From HKST-UBA85 sp035654775 (GTDB lineage Bacteria; Bacteroidota; Bacteroidia; Flavobacteriales; Flavobacteriaceae): 37,709 nt of DNA. The notes below the pieces were generated by a model. The model was not told the DNA's origin, searched no databases, and saw only the letters and a program-made list of their open reading frames with translations. Each line of letters begins with the position of its first letter. Position 1 is the first letter of the stretch. This document shows positions 16,888 to 24,872 of the stretch, piece by piece. A program made the position numbers and the translations under genes. The stretch lies in the NCBI GenBank assembly GCA_035654775.1, contig DASRWB010000005.1, positions 1-37,709 on the forward strand, written 5' to 3'.

Positions 16888-18021
16888 TTACTTGTTTATA
16901 AAATCAATAACCGTTTTTGTGATAAAATCAATTTGCTCTTTATCTAATTCAGTATGCATAGGTAATGAAATCACTTCTTTAACCAACTGATTAGTTACGG
17001 TAAAATCGGCTTCGTTATACCTGTCATCTGCATAAGCTTTTTGCTTGTGCAATGGTATAGGATAATAAACTCCACAAGGAATTCCATTGGCATTTAAATG
17101 CTTTACAAGCGCATCTCTGTCGGTGTCTTTCACTTTTAGTGTATACTGATGGAATACATGATTATCTGAAGCACCCTCGCGGTAGGGTACACTAATATTT
17201 TTTTGATTTATGAAAGCTTGGTCATACATTTTAGCGGCTTCCTGTCGCGCTTCATTGTAGTTGTTTAATCTAGGTAGCTTTGCATTAAGAACGGCCGCCT
17301 GAATGGTATCCAATCGGGAGTTCACCCCAACTACATCATGGTGGTATCTTTCGTACATGCCGTGATTTACAATTCCCCTGATGGTGTGTGCCAAAGCATC
17401 ATCATTAGTAAAAATGGCACCGCCATCTCCGTAACAACCCAGATTTTTAGACGGAAAAAAAGAGGTTGAGGCGACATGTCCTATGGTACCTGCTTTAGCT
17501 TTTCGTCCATCGGAATAGGTATAAGTAGCACCTATGGCCTGTGCATTGTCTTCAATAACGTATAAATCATGTGCTTTAGCCAGTTCCATTATTGCCTCCA
17601 TGTTAGCACATTGTCCAAACAAATGTACCGGCACAATGGCTTTAGTTTTTGGAGTTATGGCCTTTTTAATCGCTTCTATATTAATATTAAACGTATCAGG
17701 ATAGACATCTACCAATACTGGCGTTAATTGTAACAAGGCAATGACTTCAACCGTAGCTGCAAAGGTGAAATCGGCAGTGATAACCTCATCACCGGGTTTA
17801 AGTCCCAATCCCATCATGGCTATCTGTAAAGCATCAGTCCCATTGGCACAAGGAATTACGTGTTTTACTCCAAGATAATTTTCCAGATTTTTTTGAAATT
17901 GGTGAACTGCAGGACCGTTAATAAAAGCTGATGTTTCTAAAATTTCCTGAATAGAAGCATTTACTTCCTGTTTGATTTCTTGGTACTGCGTACCAAGATC
18001 TACCATTTGAATTTTTTTCAT
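16888..18021 (-). CDS. DegT/DnrJ/EryC1/StrS-family sugar aminotransferase
   Basis: 377 residues from the ATG at 18021 (MKKIQMVDLGTQY); a TTG 27 bases upstream is rejected. It is a PLP-dependent aminotransferase acting on nucleotide-linked keto-sugars. Signatures include IPCANGTDALQIAMMGLG, DFTFAATVEVI, PVHLFGQCANME, the cofactor Asp in VIEDNAQAIGA, and the Schiff-base Lys in FFPSKNLGCYGDGGA. The C-terminal YPIPLHKQKAY is typical of WecE/WlbE-type enzymes. It is the first gene of the aminotransferase-galE-amidohydrolase operon. The exact sugar is unknown. Confidence 0.93.
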   Translation of the reverse strand: MKKIQMVDLGTQYQEIKQEVNASIQEILETSAFINGPAVHQFQKNLENYLGVKHVIPCANGTDALQIAMMGLGLKPGDEVITADFTFAATVEVIALLQLTPVLVDVYPDTFNINIEAIKKAITPKTKAIVPVHLFGQCANMEAIMELAKAHDLYVIEDNAQAIGATYTYSDGRKAKAGTIGHVASTSFFPSKNLGCYGDGGAIFTNDDALAHTIRGIVNHGMYERYHHDVVGVNSRLDTIQAAVLNAKLPRLNNYNEARQEAAKMYDQAFINQKNISVPYREGASDNHVFHQYTLKVKDTDRDALVKHLNANGIPCGVYYPIPLHKQKAYADDRYNEADFTVTNQLVKEVISLPMHTELDKEQIDFITKTVIDFINK

Positions 18022-18077
18022 AGGCAACGAAATTACAAAATTAGCCAACGCGAACCAATTGAATTTCTTCTAAAAGG

Positions 18078-19340
18078 ATGTATTTTAGCACAAAAAGTGT
18101 ACACAACGTGTTTTTGTATTCTATAGGTATTCATCTCAGCCGGTTTATTTTAAAAATAGCCGGATATTTTAATTCAAAACTAAGGCAAGGGCAAAAAGGC
18201 CGTGCACGGACGTTTCAGCGTCTAGAGAGCTCCATTCAGCCTTTGGACAAAACGCTGTGGTTTCACTGTGCATCACTGGGTGAGTATGAACAAGGCTTAC
18301 CTGTATTTACTGCGCTAAAAACTCTTTACCCTTCACATAAAATTGTGTTGAGTTTCTTTTCCCCTTCGGGGTATGAAATCCGAAAGCATGCTCCCATAGC
18401 TGACGTCGTAGTCTATTTACCTTTAGATACCCGAAGTCATGCCAAGCGTTTTTTGAATCAGGTTCATCCTGATTTAATCGTTTTTGTAAAGTATGAGATA
18501 TGGCCTCATTTTTTACTTGAGGCACAACAAAGAAACATCAAGTCAATTTTAATTTCAGCATTATTTCGTGAAAATCAACTTTACTTTAAGCCTTACGGTG
18601 GGTTTATGCGAAAAGCATTGTTTACTTTTAATCACATTTTTACTCAAAACCTTGCTTCAAAACAGTTGTTGGAACACATTGGCTATACACGTGCCAGTGT
18701 TTCTGGAGACACAAGGTTTGATCGCGTGTTTCAGCAGTTAAATCAGGACAATTCACTGCCTTTTGTGGCCACGTTTAAACAGAACAACCTGTGTGTGGTT
18801 GCCGGTAGTACCTGGCCTGAAGATGAAGTCTTGTTTGTTGAATATATCCATGCCTTAAAGCGTAATGATATAAAATTTATCCTTGCTCCACATACCTTAC
18901 ACCCTGCCAAAATAAATAGGCTAAAAAATGCTTTTGGAGAAAAAGCCATATTGTTTTCAGAAAGAGCGCAAGCAAACCTGAGTCAATATCAGGTGCTGAT
19001 AGTAGACACCATTGGACTTCTCTCAAAAATATACAGTTACGCTGATTTAGCCTATGTAGGTGGAGCCATGGGTACCAGCGGACTACATAACACACTGGAG
19101 CCTGCAGTTTTTGGAATTCCGATTGTGATAGGGAAAAACTATAAAAATTTTCCCGAAGCTCACGATATGCTTGCCAGCGGCGGCATGCTTTCAGTAAAAA
19201 ATAAAGGTGAATTTAATCACAGCCTAAACACTCTACTTGCCGATCCGATTCTTATGAAGTCTTTAGGAGCCAAGAATTTCGATTACATTAAAAAAAATAC
19301 AGGAGCCGTCATCCAAATCCTCAATTACTTACGTATATAA
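18078..19340 (+). CDS. waaA: 3-deoxy-D-manno-octulosonic acid transferase
   Basis: 420 residues, a GT30-family enzyme that adds Kdo to lipid A precursor at the cytoplasmic face of the inner membrane. An N-terminal hydrophobic anchor is followed by the catalytic segment WFHCASLGEYEQGLPVF, whose Glu is the expected base. The C-terminal CMP-Kdo domain contains VAGSTWPEDE, LAPHTLHP, YVGGAMGTSGLHN and EPAVFGIPIVIGKN. It is divergent from the aminotransferase gene, with only 56 bp between, so both promoters must overlap there. The start at 18078 is the only ATG that gives the whole membrane anchor. Confidence 0.95.
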   Translation: MYFSTKSVHNVFLYSIGIHLSRFILKIAGYFNSKLRQGQKGRARTFQRLESSIQPLDKTLWFHCASLGEYEQGLPVFTALKTLYPSHKIVLSFFSPSGYEIRKHAPIADVVVYLPLDTRSHAKRFLNQVHPDLIVFVKYEIWPHFLLEAQQRNIKSILISALFRENQLYFKPYGGFMRKALFTFNHIFTQNLASKQLLEHIGYTRASVSGDTRFDRVFQQLNQDNSLPFVATFKQNNLCVVAGSTWPEDEVLFVEYIHALKRNDIKFILAPHTLHPAKINRLKNAFGEKAILFSERAQANLSQYQVLIVDTIGLLSKIYSYADLAYVGGAMGTSGLHNTLEPAVFGIPIVIGKNYKNFPEAHDMLASGGMLSVKNKGEFNHSLNTLLADPILMKSLGAKNFDYIKKNTGAVIQILNYLRI

Positions 19341-19391
19341 CCACATGTTAAGAAGATTTTTAATAAAAAACAGAAAAATCTGTATAAACAC

Positions 19392-19423
19392 TTGTTATAT
19401 TAGATAATAAGTTATTAAATTCG
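19392..19423 (+). promoter_or_regulatory. Predicted promoter of the Ala/Glu-rich lipoprotein
   Basis: TTG (19392-19394), a 21-nt spacer, then TAAATTCG (19416-19423), one mismatch from TAnnTTTG. Transcription would begin about 30 nt before the ATG. Confidence 0.5.
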
Positions 19424-19460
19424 CATTAACTTTTAATTAACACTTAAAAACATTTAACTG

Positions 19461-19760
19461 ATGAAAAAATTATTATTAAGCGCAGTTTTGGTGTTCGCTT
19501 TAGGTTTATCTTTCACTTCTTGTAGAGATACAAAGAAGGGTGCAGATGAAGCTGCAGAAGACGCTGTAGAAGCTGTAGAAGAAGCTGCAGAAGAAGCAAC
19601 TGAAGCTGTTGACGAAGCTGTAGAAGACGCAACTGAGGCTGTGGAAGACGCTGCCAACGAAGCTGCTGAAGCTGTTGAAGGAGCTGCTGAAGACGCTGCT
19701 GATGCCGCCGGCGAAACTGTTGACCAAGCTGCTGACGCTGCTAAGGACGCCATGAATTAA
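19461..19760 (+). CDS. Small Ala/Glu-rich repetitive lipoprotein
   Basis: 99 residues. A signal peptide ends in the lipobox FTSC (Cys21). From residue 30 on the protein is almost wholly Ala, Glu, Asp and Val in short repeats such as EAVEEAAEEATEAVDEAVE, predicted as one long acidic amphipathic helix. The DNA repeats gaagctg-like units, so the tract probably expands and contracts. It is likely lipid-anchored and periplasmic, as an abundant spacer-like or coiled-coil protein. It stands alone with its own promoter and terminator. Function is unknown. Confidence 0.82.
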   Translation: MKKLLLSAVLVFALGLSFTSCRDTKKGADEAAEDAVEAVEEAAEEATEAVDEAVEDATEAVEDAANEAAEAVEGAAEDAADAAGETVDQAADAAKDAMN

Positions 19761-19799
19761 TTTGTTAATTTGTGGGCCTTGCGGCTTATTTAAAAAACC

Positions 19800-19827
19800 A
19801 AACCCTTACAGCAGTAAGGGTTTTTTT
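19800..19827 (+). terminator. Rho-independent terminator of the Ala/Glu-rich lipoprotein
   Basis: A 10-bp perfect stem (19800-19809 with 19814-19823) has the loop AGCA and is followed by a T run. It lies 40 nt after the stop codon. Confidence 0.88.
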
Positions 19828-19894
19828 ATTGTAACAAAAACATTAATATTCTCATATTACTTTTTGGTCAGTTATTTGAATAACAAGACGAAAA

Positions 19895-19918
19895 ACGCGT
19901 GTGTTAAGTTTTAACACA
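19895..19918 (-). terminator. Probable terminator of the metallophosphoesterase operon
   Basis: TGTGTTAA (19900-19907) and TTAACACA (19911-19918) form an 8-bp stem with a 3-nt loop, about 11 nt after the stop on the minus strand. A short T stretch follows two GC-rich bases later. T-rich sequence on the plus side could make it bidirectional. Confidence 0.5.
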
Positions 19919-19929
19919 GCTTTTCTTTT

Positions 19930-21150
19930 TTAAGAATCGGCAGTCAATTCTATACAAGTGATTTCAGGGCGTACGCCAATTCTTCCTGGAAATCCCAACC
20001 ATCCTAAACCTCTGTTTACATACAACAGTTGTTCTCCTTTTTGGTATTTTCCTGCCCAGTGTTTGTATTTGTATTTTATAGGGCTCCATTTGAGGTTTCT
20101 AAACTGAAAAGCTGCCTGCATGCCATGCGTATGTCCGGAGAGCATCAGGGCTATGTCGGTTTTTTTTACTATTTCCTTTTCCCAGTGTGTAGGATCATGT
20201 GACAAAAGTATTTTAAACGGAATGTTGTTAACCGGCTGCAATGCTTGTTCAAGGCGAGCGTAATTTTTAAATGGATATTTTCCCCAGTTTTCAATTCCTA
20301 TCAAAGCTATAGTTTCATTATTTTGGGTAATAGACAGCGACTGATTAAGTAGCAGATTCACTCCAACTTCTTTGTAAAAACTCTTTAAAGCTTCAAAATT
20401 GGCTTGTTTTTGTTCAATAGTGTTCCATTTGCTGTAATCGCCATAATCGTGGTTTCCCAATACAGCTATTTTTGCTTTTTTGGCGTTGAGTTTTTTAAAA
20501 ACAGGTTCCCAGCCTTTTAACTCCCAACTAAAGTTGTTAATGATGTCGCCGGTGATGAAAATAAAATCGGGATTCAAGTGATTGATTTTAAGCACCGCTC
20601 GATCCAGAATGTGGTAGCGGTAGTTAAAGCTTCCCAGATGAATATCGGACAGCTGAACTATTCGTATGCCATTAAAGGCTTGTGGTAAATTTTTGAATTT
20701 CCAGCTATGATGATATACCTTGAAGCGGTACAGGGTTTTAAAAATTCCGTACAGAATAACAAAAAAAGGCAGAAATCCGGCAGCCAACCCAACCCATGGT
20801 AAACTTTGTACCAGCTGTGTTTGTGGAAAAACTGCATGGGCAAAGTAGCCTATGGAAATGATAAAAACGAAAATAAGTTTAGGGATAAAAGACAATACTG
20901 CCAACCCGTAAAATGAAGCTATCCAGGCTTGTTTTCTAATAGGATTAATATCATCTATTCGGATTTTGAGGATAAGTATGGATAAAATTAATCCCACAGT
21001 AAAGCTCCAAAACAGGATGTTTATCAGGATTTTTATGCCTTCTGATTTAACAAGTTGCATTACCGACTGCAGTCCGTAAAATGCAAGCAAATCTACTGCG
21101 AAAATGAGTCCGCACAGCAAAAAAATGGTCGTTAGGGAAAAGGCCCTCAT
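19930..21150 (-). CDS. Membrane-anchored metallophosphoesterase
   Basis: 406 residues. Four membrane helices occupy about residues 1-145. The calcineurin-like phosphoesterase domain follows, with the complete dimetal set: VQLSDIHLGSF, ITGDIINN, AVLGNHDYGDY, KILLSHDPTHW and LMLSGHTHGMQ. This topology is that of YkuE/YaeI-type enzymes, some of which act on lipid-linked substrates. The ATG overlaps the stop of the CDP-alcohol phosphatidyltransferase gene by 4 nt (ATGA), so translation is probably coupled, and a role in phospholipid metabolism is plausible. Confidence 0.92.
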   Translation of the reverse strand: MRAFSLTTIFLLCGLIFAVDLLAFYGLQSVMQLVKSEGIKILINILFWSFTVGLILSILILKIRIDDINPIRKQAWIASFYGLAVLSFIPKLIFVFIISIGYFAHAVFPQTQLVQSLPWVGLAAGFLPFFVILYGIFKTLYRFKVYHHSWKFKNLPQAFNGIRIVQLSDIHLGSFNYRYHILDRAVLKINHLNPDFIFITGDIINNFSWELKGWEPVFKKLNAKKAKIAVLGNHDYGDYSKWNTIEQKQANFEALKSFYKEVGVNLLLNQSLSITQNNETIALIGIENWGKYPFKNYARLEQALQPVNNIPFKILLSHDPTHWEKEIVKKTDIALMLSGHTHGMQAAFQFRNLKWSPIKYKYKHWAGKYQKGEQLLYVNRGLGWLGFPGRIGVRPEITCIELTADS

Positions 21151-21740
21151 TTTTTTCTTTTTTTCAATCGCTTTTTATCTTTAACAGCCCAATACACACC
21201 TTTAACATCTGCTACCCAGTGGTCATACATGTAAATAAGTGTAATTTCCTCAAACGTTTCCAGCAAACTTATTGCAATCATGAAATAGAACAGGTTGTAT
21301 ACAGGCGTAAAGAATAAAGCCCACAAAATAAACACCCCTTGAAGGATTGCAGAAATTTTAGCCAAATAGGTATGGAATGCCGTGGCCTTACCGTATTTAA
21401 AATACGCTAAAATCATTTGCACAAAATAGGGTATAAAAACCACTAGAATTAAAATCAAGTGAGTTTCAATAAAATCAGTTTCAAAAACATACAGCCCGGC
21501 AACACCTAAAATCAAAGTAAGCTGGTCGCCCATAGAGTCCAACTGCGAGCCTCTTGGACTAGTAATTTTAAGTTTTCTGGCCAGATAACCATCTATTGCA
21601 TCAGTAGAGAAACTGACTAGCAAAAGCCAGGTAAAAAGTTGCCGCAAGTCCAAAAAAATACAGGCCAATAAAAATGGTGCCGCAAAAATCCGGTAGAATG
21701 AAAACCAGTCGGCTATGTTAAAGTTTTTGAAGGTTAACAC
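21147..21740 (-). CDS. CDP-alcohol phosphatidyltransferase
   Basis: 197 residues, GTG start; an in-frame stop upstream excludes any earlier start. The complete family motif D-x2-DG-x2-AR-x8-G-x3-D-x3-D is present (DAIDGYLARKLK, then GSQLDSMGD). Five or six membrane helices are predicted. It transfers a phosphatidyl group from CDP-diacylglycerol to an alcohol, as in phosphatidylglycerophosphate synthesis; the acceptor cannot be told. It is the first gene of a two-gene operon with the metallophosphoesterase. Its upstream region shares a TGAT-N4-ATCA palindrome with the diverging PAS protein gene. Confidence 0.9.
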   Translation of the reverse strand: MLTFKNFNIADWFSFYRIFAAPFLLACIFLDLRQLFTWLLLVSFSTDAIDGYLARKLKITSPRGSQLDSMGDQLTLILGVAGLYVFETDFIETHLILILVVFIPYFVQMILAYFKYGKATAFHTYLAKISAILQGVFILWALFFTPVYNLFYFMIAISLLETFEEITLIYMYDHWVADVKGVYWAVKDKKRLKKRKK

Positions 21741-21770
21741 TTGTTTTTTCTTTCCCTATAAGGTTTCCTG

Positions 21771-21813
21771 TAAAGGTAGTTGAAAACCGTCAAAATGAAA
21801 ATGATTAAAATCA
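21771..21813 (-). promoter_or_regulatory. FNR-box-type promoter of the phosphatidyltransferase operon
   Basis: Palindrome TGATTAAAATCA (21802-21813), 23-nt spacer, then TACCTTTA (21771-21778, minus strand), a TAnnTTTA -7 element. The predicted start of transcription is near 21766. Confidence 0.5.
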
Positions 21814-21844
21814 TTTTGTACCAAACTAACTTTACCTACATTTA
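21802..21844 (+). promoter_or_regulatory. FNR-box-type promoter of the PAS protein gene
   Basis: The same palindrome (21802-21813; it extends to a 20-bp AAAATGAT-N4-ATCATTTT) is followed after 23 nt by TACATTTA (21837-21844). The predicted start is near 21849. Confidence 0.6.
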
Positions 21845-21883
21845 GCTTCATATAAACCGTTTACGGTGTAAGTTTTGCATGTC

Positions 21884-23317
21884 ATGAAAATATCTTTTGA
21901 AACCAAAATTACTGCTGGATATATCAGTAATATAGTTGTTGTTTTTGTACTTGGTCTTATCTACTGGAAACAACTGCCCGTTTCGGAAAGCCTGAAAGTT
22001 CTGGATTGGGTTTCTCTAGCTTTACTTCTACTTTCTTTGGGTATGCTAACCGTGGTGTTTTTTATTCTTAAAACCCAACTTAAAGCTAACAAAAGTTATG
22101 CTCAGGAACTGGAGAAAAACCAAAAACTGCTACAGGCTATTACCGCCAATGCTTCCACTCCTATTTCGGTTAAAAAATTAAATGGCGAATACCTTTTGGC
22201 CAACACCTCGTACCGGCGGATTTTTCAGTTTGGTGAAGAAGACATTACAGGTAAAACTTATCATGATCTTTTACCAAAAGAACTCGCCGATACTTTAAGA
22301 GCTTCTGATTTAGAAACGTTAAAATCCAATCACGAAATTTATGTAGAAGAAACCTTAGAACAAGTCGATGGTATGCATACTTACCTTTCGGTAAAGTTTC
22401 CTTTATTTGATGCTTCAAACCGAGTCTATGCCATAGGCAGCATCTCGACTGATATTACCGAGAGAAAAAAAACGGAGCATTCTCTAAAAGCGGCTGACAC
22501 GTTTTTTACGCTTTCGCTGGACAGCCTTGCTATAGCTTATAAAACCAGATTTATCAAAGTAAATCCTTCGCTGTGTACCTTACTAGGTTACACGAGTGCC
22601 GAACTGCTGGAGAAACCTTTTGTAAGCTTTATTTTTCCTGAAGATATTGCGCTTACGGAAAAGAAACTAAAAACGCTAGAAAAAGGAAGTACGTTGGTAA
22701 ATTTTAAAAATCGATGGGTATGTAAAAACGGTGCTGTAAAGTGGTTGTCCTGGAATGCCACTATGGACCATACTACCGGAGAAATTTATGCCATAGCCAG
22801 AGATATTACCAAAAAGCTAAGAGTTCAAGAAAGCAAGGAAAGAGAGCGAAACCTGCTGTTTGAAAACCAACAGAAGCTCAATATGATTATAGAAAACATC
22901 AGCGATGGTGTGCTGGTCGCAAACAGAGAAAAACATGTTATTCTGGCAAACGACAATGCCAATGCACTGTTTGGAATAGAAGATGACGCTCAAATTTCGG
23001 TTGATTTCACGCCTCATTTTGAGGTATTGTTTCCTGATGGAGAGACTGTATTTCCTGTACAAAATCTTCCGGCGGAACGGGCTTTGGCGGGTGAAATTAC
23101 AGATGATATAGATGTCGTTTTACGCGATTTATCAAATGGTGAAATGCGCAGGGTTTTATTAAGTGGCCGACCTATTTTGACTGCCAAGCATCAGGTAGCC
23201 GCTATTGTAATAACTATAAAAGACATCAGCAGGTATAAAGAACTGGAAAAAGAACTGGAGGAAAAAGACCTAACCTCGCGAAGGATGATTGGTTTTAAAA
23301 ACCTAAACAAGGACTAG
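21884..23317 (+). CDS. Membrane protein with three PAS domains and no output domain
   Basis: 477 residues from the ATG at 21884; a TTG nine bases upstream is less likely. Two membrane helices (about 10-27 and 42-62) are followed by a short coiled linker. Three PAS domains lie at about 83-195, 205-310 and 330-445. Two PAC-type ends are visible (AIGSISTDITERK and AIARDITKK), and the third ends VITIKDISRYKELEKEL. The protein stops 25 residues later without HisKA, ATPase, GGDEF or receiver domains. No kinase fragment follows in any frame. It may work as an accessory sensor that pairs with other PAS proteins. It diverges from the phosphatidyltransferase operon with a shared FNR-type box. Confidence 0.88.
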   Translation: MKISFETKITAGYISNIVVVFVLGLIYWKQLPVSESLKVLDWVSLALLLLSLGMLTVVFFILKTQLKANKSYAQELEKNQKLLQAITANASTPISVKKLNGEYLLANTSYRRIFQFGEEDITGKTYHDLLPKELADTLRASDLETLKSNHEIYVEETLEQVDGMHTYLSVKFPLFDASNRVYAIGSISTDITERKKTEHSLKAADTFFTLSLDSLAIAYKTRFIKVNPSLCTLLGYTSAELLEKPFVSFIFPEDIALTEKKLKTLEKGSTLVNFKNRWVCKNGAVKWLSWNATMDHTTGEIYAIARDITKKLRVQESKERERNLLFENQQKLNMIIENISDGVLVANREKHVILANDNANALFGIEDDAQISVDFTPHFEVLFPDGETVFPVQNLPAERALAGEITDDIDVVLRDLSNGEMRRVLLSGRPILTAKHQVAAIVITIKDISRYKELEKELEEKDLTSRRMIGFKNLNKD

Positions 23318-23364
23318 TTTTTTTTATGTTTTGGAGGACTGTAATTTGTACTGCGGTAATGTTG

Positions 23365-23808
23365 TTATTCCACCAAGTATTTTAATTTCTGTTCTTTAAT
23401 AATTTGTTTTATTACTTTATAGAATTTCAATTTAAACTTTTTGTACGTCTCTAAAAATTCTGAAAGAGTTTCTGTTAAGATGTGGTGTTCTTTTTTATAA
23501 GTTTCTTCTTGTTTTAACTGGTCTATGCCGTCTACCATTATTTTTAAAGCATTGTCATGTGCTTTTACTCTATTTATAAGCGTTTTGGTTTCTTTACGCA
23601 TTTTATAGAGTTCAGAAATGATAATCTTACTGGCATCTGCATGTTTAGAGTCCATGAGTTGCAAGGTGTAAGATTTTATAAGTTTGTCGATAAAACTTTG
23701 TTCGTTATTCATAAAATGCAACACCGACAGCCATTCCTGAGAAGCGCTGTGCATTTCATCGGGTGACAGCCATTTTATAAAGTTTGTTTGTATATGAGTT
23801 GCTTTCAT
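23365..23808 (-). CDS. Coiled-coil protein of unknown function
   Basis: 147 residues, no signal peptide or membrane segment. It is helix-rich, with long charged stretches (KMRKETKTLINRVKAHDNAL and the Lys-rich C-terminus KFKLKFYKVIKQIIKEQKLK). I do not recognise a family. It lies downstream of hsp20 on the same strand, separated by a terminator, in the middle of the stress gene cluster. A TAATTTCA element (23814-23821) could serve as -7, but no FNR-type palindrome stands upstream of it. Confidence 0.7.
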   Translation of the reverse strand: MKATHIQTNFIKWLSPDEMHSASQEWLSVLHFMNNEQSFIDKLIKSYTLQLMDSKHADASKIIISELYKMRKETKTLINRVKAHDNALKIMVDGIDQLKQEETYKKEHHILTETLSEFLETYKKFKLKFYKVIKQIIKEQKLKYLVE

Positions 23809-23826
23809 TGTATTGAAATTACAGAT

Positions 23827-23865
23827 TAAAAAACGGGAAGTCGTTCTTAAAAAAACAACTTCCCG
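23827..23865 (-). terminator. Rho-independent terminator of hsp20
   Basis: On the minus strand CGGGAAGT (23858-23865) pairs with ACTTCCCG (23834-23841). Three further pairs follow beyond one mismatch. The hairpin is followed directly by TTTTTT. It begins 13 nt after the hsp20 stop. Confidence 0.82.
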
Positions 23866-23877
23866 ACACTTTTACAC

Positions 23878-24330
23878 TTACATAACCGGTATGGTTTTTT
23901 TATTTTTCGCTATGGCTTTTTGTTCTTTTTGAAGGGTTAACTTCAAAATGCCATCCTTGTAAACCGCCTTAACATTTTTGTCGGTGTTTATAGATTTTGG
24001 AAGTTTTAAGGATCTTTTAAACGTATTGTAGCTAAATTCTTTTAGCGTATACTCTTTTTCTTTCTCTTCCAGGGTTTCCTCTTTTTTACCGCATACATTA
24101 AGGATGTCTTCATCAACGGTTATTTCAAAGTTTTCTTTTGAAAAACCGGGCGCTGCAAATTCTACTTCGAAATTCTTATCGTTTTCCTTAACATTCACAG
24201 CCGGCATCAAGCTGTCTTCTTCAAAGAAGTCGGTGTTGAAAAAACTTTCAGAATCCAAAAGGTCTTGAAAACTGTTGGTTCTCCATAGGGGAAACAGTTT
24301 TCTTCTGTTGTTTGATTTAATAAGTGACAT
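23878..24330 (-). CDS. Small heat shock protein, Hsp20 family
   Basis: 150 residues, an ATP-independent chaperone that holds unfolding proteins. The alpha-crystallin domain covers about residues 41-140. It has VEFAAPGFSKENFEITVDED, the L9-type GILKLTLQK near residue 128, and a C-terminal I-x-V motif (TIPVM) for oligomer contacts. The N-terminal arm is Phe-rich (DSESFFNTDFFEED). It has its own terminator and a TGAT-N4-ATCA box upstream, linking it to the neighbouring Usp genes. Confidence 0.95.
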   Translation of the reverse strand: MSLIKSNNRRKLFPLWRTNSFQDLLDSESFFNTDFFEEDSLMPAVNVKENDKNFEVEFAAPGFSKENFEITVDEDILNVCGKKEETLEEKEKEYTLKEFSYNTFKRSLKLPKSINTDKNVKAVYKDGILKLTLQKEQKAIAKNKKTIPVM

Positions 24331-24366
24331 GGTTAATTTATTTTAATATTTCACATTATGTTGCCT

Positions 24367-24409
24367 CTAAATTACTTCTAAATGTCCCGGTATAAAATGA
24401 TAATTATCA
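24367..24409 (-). promoter_or_regulatory. FNR-box-type promoter of hsp20
   Basis: Perfect palindrome TGATAATTATCA (24398-24409), 23-nt spacer, then TAATTTAG (24367-24374, minus strand). The predicted start near 24362 puts the palindrome centre at about -41.5. Confidence 0.65.
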
Positions 24410-24460
24410 ACTCTGCTGATTTTTTTCAGGCTACTGAAAATCAACTTTTTTGAACTCGTT

Positions 24461-24856
24461 TTAATTTGTTTCAAAGAAGTTTTTTACCCAGGCTTTTAGT
24501 TGATTTTCTGTCATGCTATCTGCTTTATGAACGCCTTTTATCCTGTTTCCTAATTCAGAAAAATAGGTATGCAGTTCTTTACTGAAATGTGTGGCGGTTT
24601 CGCCGGGTCCTAAAATAACTAGTGCTTCTGTATTTTTAATACGTCCAGCTATTTCACGATAATACTTTTTTAGTTTTTCGTGTTCGTATTTAAGGTATGT
24701 ACTGCTCTGAATTCCTCCTTTTAAGCGGTTACCGGTTTCACTTTTCAGGTTTAGTTTTTCCAGCTTTGAAAAAACTTCATCTGTTGTTTCCACGCCATTT
24801 TCAATAGTAATTATGGCGGCCTTTTTTTTATCAATCCAAACTCCTGTAGTTTTCAT
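24461..24856 (-). CDS. Small eRF1-domain-like protein, possible ribosome-associated stress factor
   Basis: 131 residues from the ATG at 24856 (MKTTGVWIDKKKAAII); an ATG at 24883 would overlap the upstream usp gene. The pattern of an N-terminal strand GVWIDKKKAAIITIENG and a later EALVILGPGETATHFSKEL resembles the middle domain of archaeal/eukaryal eRF1-like proteins found in bacteria. The N- and C-terminal eRF1 domains are absent. This assignment is an inference from fold-level pattern only. The gene begins 16 nt after the usp stop and should share the usp promoter. Confidence 0.78.
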   Translation of the reverse strand: MKTTGVWIDKKKAAIITIENGVETTDEVFSKLEKLNLKSETGNRLKGGIQSSTYLKYEHEKLKKYYREIAGRIKNTEALVILGPGETATHFSKELHTYFSELGNRIKGVHKADSMTENQLKAWVKNFFETN

Positions 24857-24872
24857 TGTTTTATTGTTTAGG

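Noticed and set aside
19454..19753. Long open frame antisense to the Ala/Glu-rich lipoprotein, with a second at 19506-19727
   Set aside because: Both are by-products of the repetitive GAA/GCT codons of the real gene. The real gene has a signal peptide, lipobox, promoter and terminator; the antisense frames are Ala/Ser or Phe/Ser low complexity without start signals.
21884..23360. Frameshifted histidine kinase
   Set aside because: The sequence after the PAS gene has no H-box or ATPase motif in any frame, and the next gene begins on the other strand within 50 bp.
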